A stretch of DNA of 6,832 bases from Verrucomicrobiales bacterium. GTDB taxonomy: Bacteria > Verrucomicrobiota > Verrucomicrobiia > Limisphaerales > Palsa-1400. The notes beneath the pieces are model-generated. The model saw only the letters and a list, made by a program, of their open reading frames with translations. It had not been told where the DNA came from and did no database searches. Made by a program: the position numbers and the translations under genes. Below are positions 1-5,609 of this stretch, piece by piece; position 1 is the stretch's first letter, and every line of letters begins with the position of its first letter. The DNA lies in NCBI GenBank assembly GCA_028293405.1, contig JAQGOW010000383.1:1-6832 (forward strand), in the 5' to 3' direction.

Positions 1-1
1 C

Positions 2-1429
2 CAAACGAAGGACGACCAGAATCGCAACGCGAACGATTTGCAGAATCTTGCCAAACAGGGCGAACGCGTTTTGCAGGAAGCGATGAAGAACCCGATCTTC
101 AAGGAAGATACGGTGCAGAATTGGAGCAAGACTTTGCAGCAATGGCAGCAGCTCGCGAAACAAAAAATGGGCGACGCTGCGAAGTCGATGCAATCGGCGC
201 AGCAAAGTTCGAAGAATTCGGAATCGCGCCAACAGGATATGGCGAAGGCTTTGCAGAAGGCGCAGGAGGCGTTGGAAGCGTTGCAAAAGATGCAGCAGAA
301 GGCCTCAGAGAATCTTGACCAGTTGCAGGCGCTAACGCTCGCGGAACGACTCCGCCGCGCTGGCGCGCGTGAGACTGAAATCAGCGGCGACTTGCAGAAA
401 AACGCGCAGGAAACTGTTGGCCTCCTGCCGAGCGAATTGCCGGATAAATTGAAGCAGCAGGACTCCACTTTGGCCAACGGCCAACAAATGGTTCAACAGG
501 AAGCCAACAAACTGCAAACGGAGATCAGCCGTTTTTCGGAGCGCACCGGCAAAGCCAATTACCTCGAGGTCAGTAAAGCGATGAAGGAATCGCGCACGTC
601 GGATGAACTCGACCGGCTGGGTGGGGAAATTCGCGACAACATCGTTCTCCAATCTGCCAACGACCTGAGCGAGTGGTCGAAACGTTTTGAGGATTGGGCC
701 AAGAAACTTGAGCCCGAAAAAGATTCCGACGGCGGCGATGGCAAAGGCAAAGGCGGAACGAAGAAGAACGACATGACCAAAACGTTGGTCGCGCTGTTGC
801 GCTTACGGGAGAGCGAAATGACTTTGCGCGATCAAACCAGTTTGCTGAACGAGAATCGCGGCAAGGAAACCGATTACAAGAACGGCGCCAAAAATCTGGC
901 GGGACAACAAAAAGAAATTGCTGACAAGCTCGATGGGTTGGGGAAGGACAACGAGATTCCATCTTTGATGAAGCCGTTCGTAGAAACCTACGACGCTTTA
1001 ACTGAGACGCAGGGCCTGTTGGAAAAACCGCAGACCGACAAAACGACTGACGAAGCCCAAGTGAAGTCGGTTGACCTAATGACGGACTTGATCAACTTAA
1101 TCAACGAACAGGCGAAACGACCGCCACCGCAATCGAAACCACAGGAAGGCGAGCAACAAGCCAGCGCCGAGGACATGGCCTTTCTCATGCAGATGATGAA
1201 GAACGCGCGCGAAAGCCAGGGCAAGCCGATGCAGAACCCGAGTGGCGGCGGCAATACCAGCGGCGGCACAGCCAATCGTGCGGGCGGGCCGATCAATGGT
1301 AATGTTCAGGGCAAAGGCGCGGCGGCGAGAAATGTTGGCAAAGCCAGCGGCGTCATTGAAAATGCACCGGCAGAATTTCGCGACGCATTGGAAAATTATT
1401 ATCGTGGCATCGAACAAAACACTCACTAG
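2..1429 (+). CDS. Coiled-coil protein of a MoxR/BatA-type operon (5' partial)
   Basis: The reading frame is open from base 2 to the TAG at 1427-1429, so the gene starts upstream; the TTG at 38 lies inside an open frame and is not a convincing start. The visible 475 residues are very rich in Gln, Lys, Glu and Ala with heptad-like stretches (about nt 40-700 and 770-1110), as expected of long coiled coils. No membrane segment is visible; any would lie in the missing N-terminus. A Gly/Lys linker (DGGDGKGKGG, nt 728-757) divides the helical parts. A segment containing LLRLRESEMTLRDQTSLL (about 794-847), a Met-rich AFLMQMMKNAR helix (1178-1210), a Gly/Asn/Ser-rich linker (about 1238-1340) and a final APAEFRDALENYYRGIEQ (1364-1417) follow. 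That tail resembles the 'P-x-x-[FY]-R-x-x-[LV]-x-x-Y-[FY]' end I associate with large DUF4175-like proteins next to MoxR/DUF58/BatA genes in Verrucomicrobiota and Planctomycetota. The family link is from memory. The downstream prenyltransferase-repeat gene, which overlaps it, fits that context. The biochemical role is unknown. Confidence 0.85.
   Translation, partial: QTKDDQNRNANDLQNLAKQGERVLQEAMKNPIFKEDTVQNWSKTLQQWQQLAKQKMGDAAKSMQSAQQSSKNSESRQQDMAKALQKAQEALEALQKMQQKASENLDQLQALTLAERLRRAGARETEISGDLQKNAQETVGLLPSELPDKLKQQDSTLANGQQMVQQEANKLQTEISRFSERTGKANYLEVSKAMKESRTSDELDRLGGEIRDNIVLQSANDLSEWSKRFEDWAKKLEPEKDSDGGDGKGKGGTKKNDMTKTLVALLRLRESEMTLRDQTSLLNENRGKETDYKNGAKNLAGQQKEIADKLDGLGKDNEIPSLMKPFVETYDALTETQGLLEKPQTDKTTDEAQVKSVDLMTDLINLINEQAKRPPPQSKPQEGEQQASAEDMAFLMQMMKNARESQGKPMQNPSGGGNTSGGTANRAGGPINGNVQGKGAAARNVGKASGVIENAPAEFRDALENYYRGIEQNTH
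1390..1394 (+). promoter_or_regulatory. Weak ribosome binding site for the GTG start at 1404
   Basis: GGAAA lies 9 bases before the GTG at 1404, inside the coding sequence of the upstream gene. It is a partial Shine-Dalgarno match but correctly spaced. It supports the GTG start together with the signal peptide that begins there. Confidence 0.4.
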
Positions 1430-2402
1430 AGCCGCGCTTGCCCTGCTCACTTCAATGACGCTCGCCACCTGCGCGCGGGCGCAACAGCTTTATCAATCGA
1501 GCTCGATGCCGGTTGAGGTGGAACGCATTTACGTGAAAGGGCTCGATTACCTTGCGAAGGCGCAATTGCCCGCAGGAAATTGGCCGGACGCAACTCACGG
1601 TTCCGACCCGGCGGTCGTTGGGCTTGCTGTGGTGTCGATGCTCGCGCACGGCGATGATCCGAACTTTGGCCCTTACAGCACTGCCATCAAACACGGCCTT
1701 GATTTCGTTTTGAAACAGCAGGATGCGAAGACCGGTTATATCGGCAACTCGATGTATAATCACGGGTTCAGCACGCTGGCGCTCGCGGAATCTTACGGGA
1801 CCGTCGATGACCCGCGACTCGGGCCTGCACTGCAGAAGGCAATCGAACTGATTGTCGACAGTCAGGAAAAAAACGCCAATCACGCATGGCGTTACTCACC
1901 GCAAAGCACCGATGCCGATACCACAGTCAGCGGCGCGCAAATGGTGGCGCTTTTCGCCGCGCGCAATGCGGGTGTTCCCGTTCCGGAAAAGGCGATCCAA
2001 AACGGCGTTAAGTTTTTCATTTCGATGCAAACGCCGGAAGGCGGATTCGGTTATACCTCGCCCGTCGGTCCGAACGGGCCGCGTGCGGCGATCGGATGTT
2101 TGGTCCTCGCGCTCGCCAAGGAAAAGGATTCGCCGGCATTTAAAGCTGGCTTCGAATATTTGAAAAAAGCGCGCACCGAATCGCAGTACCCGGAGTACTT
2201 TGGCTATTACGCGTCGCAAGCGTTTTTCCACGGTTCACCTCAAGAATGGCAAACCTGGAATCGCGACAACATCAAGACGTTGAAAACAACGCAGAGTGTC
2301 GATGGAAATTGGGATGGCCAATTCGGCGCGGTGTTCGCGACGTCGGCGTCGCTGTTGTCGCTCGCGTTGAATTATCGTTATTTGCCGATCTATGAACGGT
2401 AG
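1404..2402 (+). CDS. Secreted prenyltransferase/squalene-oxidase repeat protein
   Basis: This encodes 332 residues from a GTG start. The frame is open further upstream (ATG at 1242), but that would put 54 basic, non-secretory residues before the signal sequence. From the GTG, the protein has a good signal peptide: MASNKTLTR, then a hydrophobic AALALLTSMTLA core, with likely cleavage after ARA (residue 26). The mature part is a chain of alpha-toroid repeats with the typical 'Q-x-x-x-G-x-[WF]' turns: AQLPAGNW (53-60), QQDAKTGYIG (105-114), SQEKNANHAW (153-162), MQTPEGGFGY (208-217) and TQSVDGNW (296-303). Each is followed by a helix such as AVVGLAVVSML or ASLLSLALNY. This is the fold of squalene-hopene cyclases, protein prenyltransferases and thioester proteins. 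At about 330 residues it is half the length of a true cyclase. The cyclase acid motif DxDD appears only as D-A-D-T (170-173). A structural or binding role outside the cytoplasm is likelier than terpene cyclisation. It overlaps the preceding gene by 26 bases and the next by 11. Confidence 0.87.
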   Translation: MASNKTLTRAALALLTSMTLATCARAQQLYQSSSMPVEVERIYVKGLDYLAKAQLPAGNWPDATHGSDPAVVGLAVVSMLAHGDDPNFGPYSTAIKHGLDFVLKQQDAKTGYIGNSMYNHGFSTLALAESYGTVDDPRLGPALQKAIELIVDSQEKNANHAWRYSPQSTDADTTVSGAQMVALFAARNAGVPVPEKAIQNGVKFFISMQTPEGGFGYTSPVGPNGPRAAIGCLVLALAKEKDSPAFKAGFEYLKKARTESQYPEYFGYYASQAFFHGSPQEWQTWNRDNIKTLKTTQSVDGNWDGQFGAVFATSASLLSLALNYRYLPIYER

Positions 2403-3831
2403 AGAAAAGCGTTCAACCTCGATGTCCCGAGCACGGAGAAACTTCTCTGGAGCTTGGACGTTGGTGCTTGGATTGCTTTTTTGCGTCAGCGCGTCTGCAA
2501 AACAGACCGCTGCGCCTCCGCCTGTTTCTGGCGACCTGCTGCAATTTCTCGACGGCTCCGCTCTGCACGGCCAAGTCACCGCCATGAACACCAACACTGG
2601 AGTGCGCGTGGAGAATCCGAACGTGGTTCAGCCAATCGCTTTTAAACCTAATCACGTCGATTTCATCCGATTCTCAAAAGCCGAAGCGCTGCCGACCAGC
2701 AACGAATCCGGCAATTGCCACTTTCGTTTTTTCAATGGCGACGAAGTTTTTGGTGTGTTGAATTCGCTCAACGATCAGCAACTGGAACTCACCGCCTGGT
2801 TCGGCAGCGTTTTGAAGATCCCGCGGCAAGCCGTGCAATCAATCACGTTTCTTTCGCGCGGGTATCGTGTGGTTTACGAAGGCCCGACTGAACTCGAAGG
2901 GTGGAGCGTCAGCGGTGTTCCGGGTGGCGCGAGCAATTGGTGGTATCGCGACGGCTCGTTGTTCGGAGCTGCTGGCACGCTCGGGCGCAAGTTTGACCTC
3001 ACGAATTCCTGCACGGTTGAATTTGATCTCAGCTCAAAGGCGACCTATCAAAACCTGATGCTCAGTCTCTACACCGATTCAATCGACCGCCTGGATTTTG
3101 GCAACGACGGTTACATTTTCACCTTCTCCGCCGATAACGCGCAATTGCGCCGTGCGCAACGCGGTGTTTCGCCGGTCGATATGGGCAGCGCCGTTCTCGC
3201 GCATCCGGACAACAAAGATCGCGTGCACATCACTATTCACGCCAATAAAGAAGACGCGAGCATCACGTTGATGGCCGACAACAAAGTCGCCAAGCGTTGG
3301 AAGGATAGCAGCGGCTTCGCGGCCAAAGGCACTGGTTTGCTCTTTGAAAATATTGGCGGCGGCCAACCCGTGCGCATCAGCAATCTGCGCATCAGCTCGT
3401 GGCAAGGCAGGTTCGAGCCAGACACAAATCCACTCACGCAAACCAACGCCGATTCGGTTTTGTTTGCCAACCGCGATCGCGCCCAAGGCAAAATTACTGC
3501 GTTCGACGCAGGCAAAGTTTCGCTCACTGCCGGCACAAACAATCTACAGGTCCCGATGGAGCGCGTGCGCCAGATCACTTTCGCGCCCACACCGAACACT
3601 CAGCAACAACGTGGTCCATGGGAAGTGCGCGCATACTTTCTGCGCGGCGGCATGATTTCGTTCCGGCTCGCCAGTTGGGATAAAGACCAGGTATCGGGCG
3701 AGAGCTCGATCTTCGGCCCGCTATCGTTCCAAACCCAAACGGTGCGCGAGATGGAATTCAATTTAGACAAGCGCCGCGGTGACGCTCTCACTGCTGTGCC
3801 CGACGAATTCGGAGGTGGCGACAATGAATAA
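2392..3831 (+). CDS. Secreted protein with jelly-roll core and four flanking beta-repeats (paralogue A)
   Basis: This encodes 479 residues from ATG 2392, overlapping the previous gene by 11 bases. ATG 2422 (residue 11) is a serious alternative: it gives a more usual signal peptide (MSRARRNFSGAW, then TLVLGLLFCVSASA, cleavage near residue 36). Neither start has a strong ribosome binding site. After the signal come two copies of a roughly 48-residue beta-rich unit (47-95 and 107-155) with the pattern 'F-x-[DN]-G-[SD]-x-[LV]-x-G-x-[VL] ... I-x-[FI] ... V-x-x-I-x-F'. Next is a roughly 180-residue domain (about 160-338) that opens with YEGPTELEGW, contains VEFDL and LMLSLYTDS, and closes with ISNLRISSWQG. 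Its layout suggests a concanavalin/LamG-like or DUF1080-like jelly roll. Two more copies of the small unit follow (353-400 and 410-459); these are degenerate (NRD for NGD, FRL for the Gly). The C-terminus is a short charged tail. The next gene has the same architecture. Function is unknown; binding of carbohydrate or envelope material outside the cell is an inference from the fold. Confidence 0.85.
   Translation: MNGREKRSTSMSRARRNFSGAWTLVLGLLFCVSASAKQTAAPPPVSGDLLQFLDGSALHGQVTAMNTNTGVRVENPNVVQPIAFKPNHVDFIRFSKAEALPTSNESGNCHFRFFNGDEVFGVLNSLNDQQLELTAWFGSVLKIPRQAVQSITFLSRGYRVVYEGPTELEGWSVSGVPGGASNWWYRDGSLFGAAGTLGRKFDLTNSCTVEFDLSSKATYQNLMLSLYTDSIDRLDFGNDGYIFTFSADNAQLRRAQRGVSPVDMGSAVLAHPDNKDRVHITIHANKEDASITLMADNKVAKRWKDSSGFAAKGTGLLFENIGGGQPVRISNLRISSWQGRFEPDTNPLTQTNADSVLFANRDRAQGKITAFDAGKVSLTAGTNNLQVPMERVRQITFAPTPNTQQQRGPWEVRAYFLRGGMISFRLASWDKDQVSGESSIFGPLSFQTQTVREMEFNLDKRRGDALTAVPDEFGGGDNE
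3811..3818 (+). promoter_or_regulatory. Strong ribosome binding site for the gene at 3824
   Basis: GGAGGTGG is a near-ideal Shine-Dalgarno sequence, with 7 bases between GGAGGT and the ATG at 3824. It lies within the last codons of the upstream gene. It decides the start of the downstream gene against the GTG at 3779 in the same frame, and it is the strongest such site in the window. Confidence 0.8.
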
Positions 3832-5272
3832 ATTTTGTGCGCTCATGCTCTGTGCCGGCGCGATCAGCTCCTGCGCCTTGGGGCAAGGCATTATCCTTCG
3901 CGGCGGCGGGCAAATTCAGGTGCAGGGCAACGGCGTGTTGATTTTCAATTCGCCAACGATCGTCAACGAACTGCCGGACGTTTCTGTTCCGCTCAGCAAC
4001 ACTTCGGACAGCGTGCTGTTCACGAACGGTGATTTTCTGTACGGCAAATTGATCAGCATCGGATCGCAACGTGAAATCCGCTGGCAACATCCGGACTCGG
4101 CGGCACCCATCGATTTCAAGTCCACCAACATCACGCAAATTGACCTCTCGAGCACGCGTAGATCGCTTGAGGAAACGAACAATTGCAAAGTCGATTTCGT
4201 GAACAGCGATTCGCTCAAAGGCAACCTCATTTCGTGCGACAAAGATTCCGTCGTGCTCGACACCGTGTATGCGGGCCAGCTTCGCTTGTCGCGTGCGATG
4301 TTGGAATCGCTCGTGATCGTTCCACCTTCGCAGCCGGCGCTCTTCGAAGGTCCGAGCGCCATCGAGGGGTGGGCGCAAGGCAAGTCCATCGCGGTGCCGG
4401 TCGGTGATTCAGGCCAATTCACATTCCGCAACGGCGCATTTTACGCGACCAAAGCCGCGTCGATCGCCCGCGACCTCCACTTGCCGGACACCGCGCAAAT
4501 TGAATTTGATCTCGTTTGGAAATCCACGCTCCACATGGCGATCGCGCTTTACACGGATTCGCTACAACCGGTCAGCCTCGCGTCGAAGGAAACGGCGCCA
4601 GACTTCGGCGGGTTCTACAGTTTTCAGGTGAACAGTTCGTACCTCGACATGATGCCGATCAAAAAGAAAGATCCGCTCAAGTCGCTTGGCGCGATTGCCG
4701 TTCCCGCGTTAATGCAGCGCAATCGCGCACACTTCGATCTGCGCGCCAGCAAACGCGATCACAAACTCGCGCTGCTCATCAATGGTGTGCTCGTGAAGGA
4801 ATGGACGGATCCCGACGGCTTCGCCGGTCAAGGCACCGCAATGCGTTTTGTGCACCAAGGCCAGGGGTCGATCAAGCTGAGCAACATTCGCATTCGCCCA
4901 TGGGACGGACAACTCGAACAACCAACGCCTGCGCCAACGCATCGGCCGACCGATAGCGTTCGTCTCGCGGACGGCACGCGGTTGAACGGCCAGATTGAAT
5001 CGATTAACAACGGCAAACTTTCCATCGCGACCGGCAACTCCACACCGCAACTTCCTATATCGCAACTGCGCCAAATCGATTTTGCCAGCCAGACTTTGTC
5101 ATCAGCACAGACGAACTCGCAACCGGTCAAAGTTCTGCTCACGCCTGGGTACACTATCAGCGGTCAACTCGAAACCTGGTCTTCAGACGCGATGACACTG
5201 ACGAGTCCGTCGTTTGGAAAAGCGAAGATTGATCCAAAGGCTGTGGCCCGTTTGCAATTCACGCACGACTAG
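3824..5272 (+). CDS. Secreted protein with jelly-roll core and four flanking beta-repeats (paralogue B)
   Basis: This encodes 482 residues from ATG 3824, chosen for its strong ribosome binding site and the signal sequence MNKFCALMLCAGAISSCALGQ. Cleavage after ALG (residue 20) by signal peptidase I is plausible. ISSC (14-17) also loosely fits a lipobox, so a lipoprotein cannot be excluded. Residues 22-60 are a Gly/Val-rich stretch (ILRGGGQIQVQGNGVLIF) with no counterpart in the preceding paralogue. Then follow two small beta-units (61-109, with SDSVLFTNGDFLYGKL; 119-167), a jelly-roll-like domain (about 172-362, opening LFEGPSAIEGW, with IEFDL and MAIALYTDS, closing LSNIRIRPWDG) and two further units (376-422, with TDSVRLADGTRLNGQI; 433-480). 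The order, lengths and signature strings match the upstream gene, so the two arose by duplication. The start overlaps the end of that gene by 8 bases (ATGAATAA), which implies coupled translation. No catalytic motif is recognisable. Function is unknown; a surface or periplasmic binding role is inferred. Confidence 0.87.
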   Translation: MNKFCALMLCAGAISSCALGQGIILRGGGQIQVQGNGVLIFNSPTIVNELPDVSVPLSNTSDSVLFTNGDFLYGKLISIGSQREIRWQHPDSAAPIDFKSTNITQIDLSSTRRSLEETNNCKVDFVNSDSLKGNLISCDKDSVVLDTVYAGQLRLSRAMLESLVIVPPSQPALFEGPSAIEGWAQGKSIAVPVGDSGQFTFRNGAFYATKAASIARDLHLPDTAQIEFDLVWKSTLHMAIALYTDSLQPVSLASKETAPDFGGFYSFQVNSSYLDMMPIKKKDPLKSLGAIAVPALMQRNRAHFDLRASKRDHKLALLINGVLVKEWTDPDGFAGQGTAMRFVHQGQGSIKLSNIRIRPWDGQLEQPTPAPTHRPTDSVRLADGTRLNGQIESINNGKLSIATGNSTPQLPISQLRQIDFASQTLSSAQTNSQPVKVLLTPGYTISGQLETWSSDAMTLTSPSFGKAKIDPKAVARLQFTHD

Positions 5273-5362
5273 TAGTTCGCGGGGGCCGTTCTATTTACTG
5301 ACCGAGCTTTCTCACGAACTTAGTGCCTTGCCAAAAACCCAAACCAGTCCGAGGTTCTGCGT

Positions 5363-5433
5363 GGGTAGGAGAAGGGAAAAAGGGACACGCAACAGGGATT
5401 TTGGCAGGGAAACAGGGCTTAGGAATGTTAGGG
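5363..5433 (+). repeat. Cluster of seven GGG runs with repeated AACAGGG
   Basis: Seven GGG triplets occur in 71 bases, at 5363, 5374, 5382, 5395, 5407, 5415 and 5431, six of them preceded by A-rich sequence or A. AACAGGG occurs exactly twice, at 5391-5397 and 5411-5417. The gaps between runs are 5 to 13 bases, longer than in a classical G-quadruplex, so any quadruplex would be weak. The A/G-rich composition differs sharply from the neighbouring genes. It may be part of a dispersed intergenic repeat. Confidence 0.5.
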
Positions 5434-5441
5434 TTGGTTTT

Positions 5442-5525
5442 AGAGCTTTGCGCAGAACCGCTAGTAATCCTCGAAAGAGGGAACGCGAAACGGATCTAAC
5501 GATTCACTGTTCTACGCAAAGCTCT
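5442..5525. repeat. Long imperfect inverted repeat (17-base arms, 50-base centre)
   Basis: The left arm AGAGCTTTGCGCAGAAC (5442-5458) pairs with the right arm GTTCTACGCAAAGCTCT (5509-5525) at 16 of 17 positions; the exception is C5453 against A5514. Inside, 5459-5464 can pair with 5496-5501, again with one C-A mismatch (5461/5499), and 5468-5470 with 5492-5494. The centre also holds an alternative small hairpin, CCTC-GAAA-GAGG (5469-5480), with a GNRA-type loop. On the + strand the right arm is followed by TTTGTTTC, so it could act as a long terminator-like hairpin behind the upstream genes. Read as minus-strand RNA, both C-A mismatches become G-U wobbles and the 17-pair stem is unbroken. It could therefore be a structured RNA, a fold-back mobile remnant or an unusual terminator. 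Confidence 0.6.
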
Positions 5526-5566
5526 TTTGTTTCAGTACGTCGGTCGCACTTACTTCATCGGCCACC

Positions 5567-5594
5567 TTTACACATTTTTGAATCGTAAGTTAAT
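5567..5594 (+). promoter_or_regulatory. Possible promoter for the TPR gene
   Basis: TTTACA (5567-5572) and GTTAAT (5589-5594), 16 bases apart, resemble a sigma-70 type -35 and -10 pair (5 of 6 and 4 of 6 matches). The spacing to the ATG at 5610 would give a very short leader of roughly ten bases. This is a weak match in a fairly AT-rich stretch and could be chance. Confidence 0.2.
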
Positions 5595-5609
5595 GCACGG
5601 CGTCGGATA

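Larger units (their letters stand above)
5273..5609 (+). other. Noncoding intergenic region with repeats and a fold-back structure
   Basis: These 337 bases separate the overlapping four-gene unit from the TPR gene. An open frame from 5214 to 5588 crosses most of it, but that frame starts inside the preceding gene, lacks a ribosome binding site and encodes an Arg-rich sequence with no fold-like pattern, so I do not call it. The region looks unlike the genes on both sides. A G-run cluster (5363-5433) is followed by a long inverted repeat (5442-5525) and then an AT-richer stretch just before the next start. No obvious compact intrinsic terminator follows the stop at 5272. Confidence 0.7.

Noticed and set aside
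1242..1403. Upstream extension of the alpha-toroid gene to ATG 1242
   Set aside because: It would add 54 Ala/Arg/Lys-rich residues before a good signal peptide and lies wholly within the upstream gene. GTG 1404 explains the signal sequence better.
1404..2402. Calling the alpha-toroid protein a squalene-hopene cyclase
   Set aside because: It is about half the needed length, carries a secretion signal and lacks an intact DxDD motif.
3779..3823. GTG 3779 as the start of the second paralogue
   Set aside because: It would place 15 residues before a normal signal peptide and ignore the strong GGAGGT correctly spaced before ATG 3824.
3788..4378. 196-codon open frame on the minus strand
   Set aside because: It lies fully opposite the second paralogue and the end of the first. 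It is rich in Arg/His with no signal or motif, and is an antisense shadow.
5274..5320. AGTTCG/CGAACT hairpin after the stop of the second paralogue as a terminator
   Set aside because: The stem is only six pairs, the loop is 35 bases and there is no T run after it.
5460..5470. GCTAGTAATC, as in a conserved stretch of 16S rRNA
   Set aside because: Only about ten to eleven bases match and the flanking sequence does not continue the resemblance; it is chance similarity.
5214..5588. 124-codon open frame on the + strand crossing the intergenic region
   Set aside because: It starts inside the preceding gene, has no ribosome binding site, is Arg-rich and covers the inverted repeat. The composition is that of a chance frame through a purine-rich tract.
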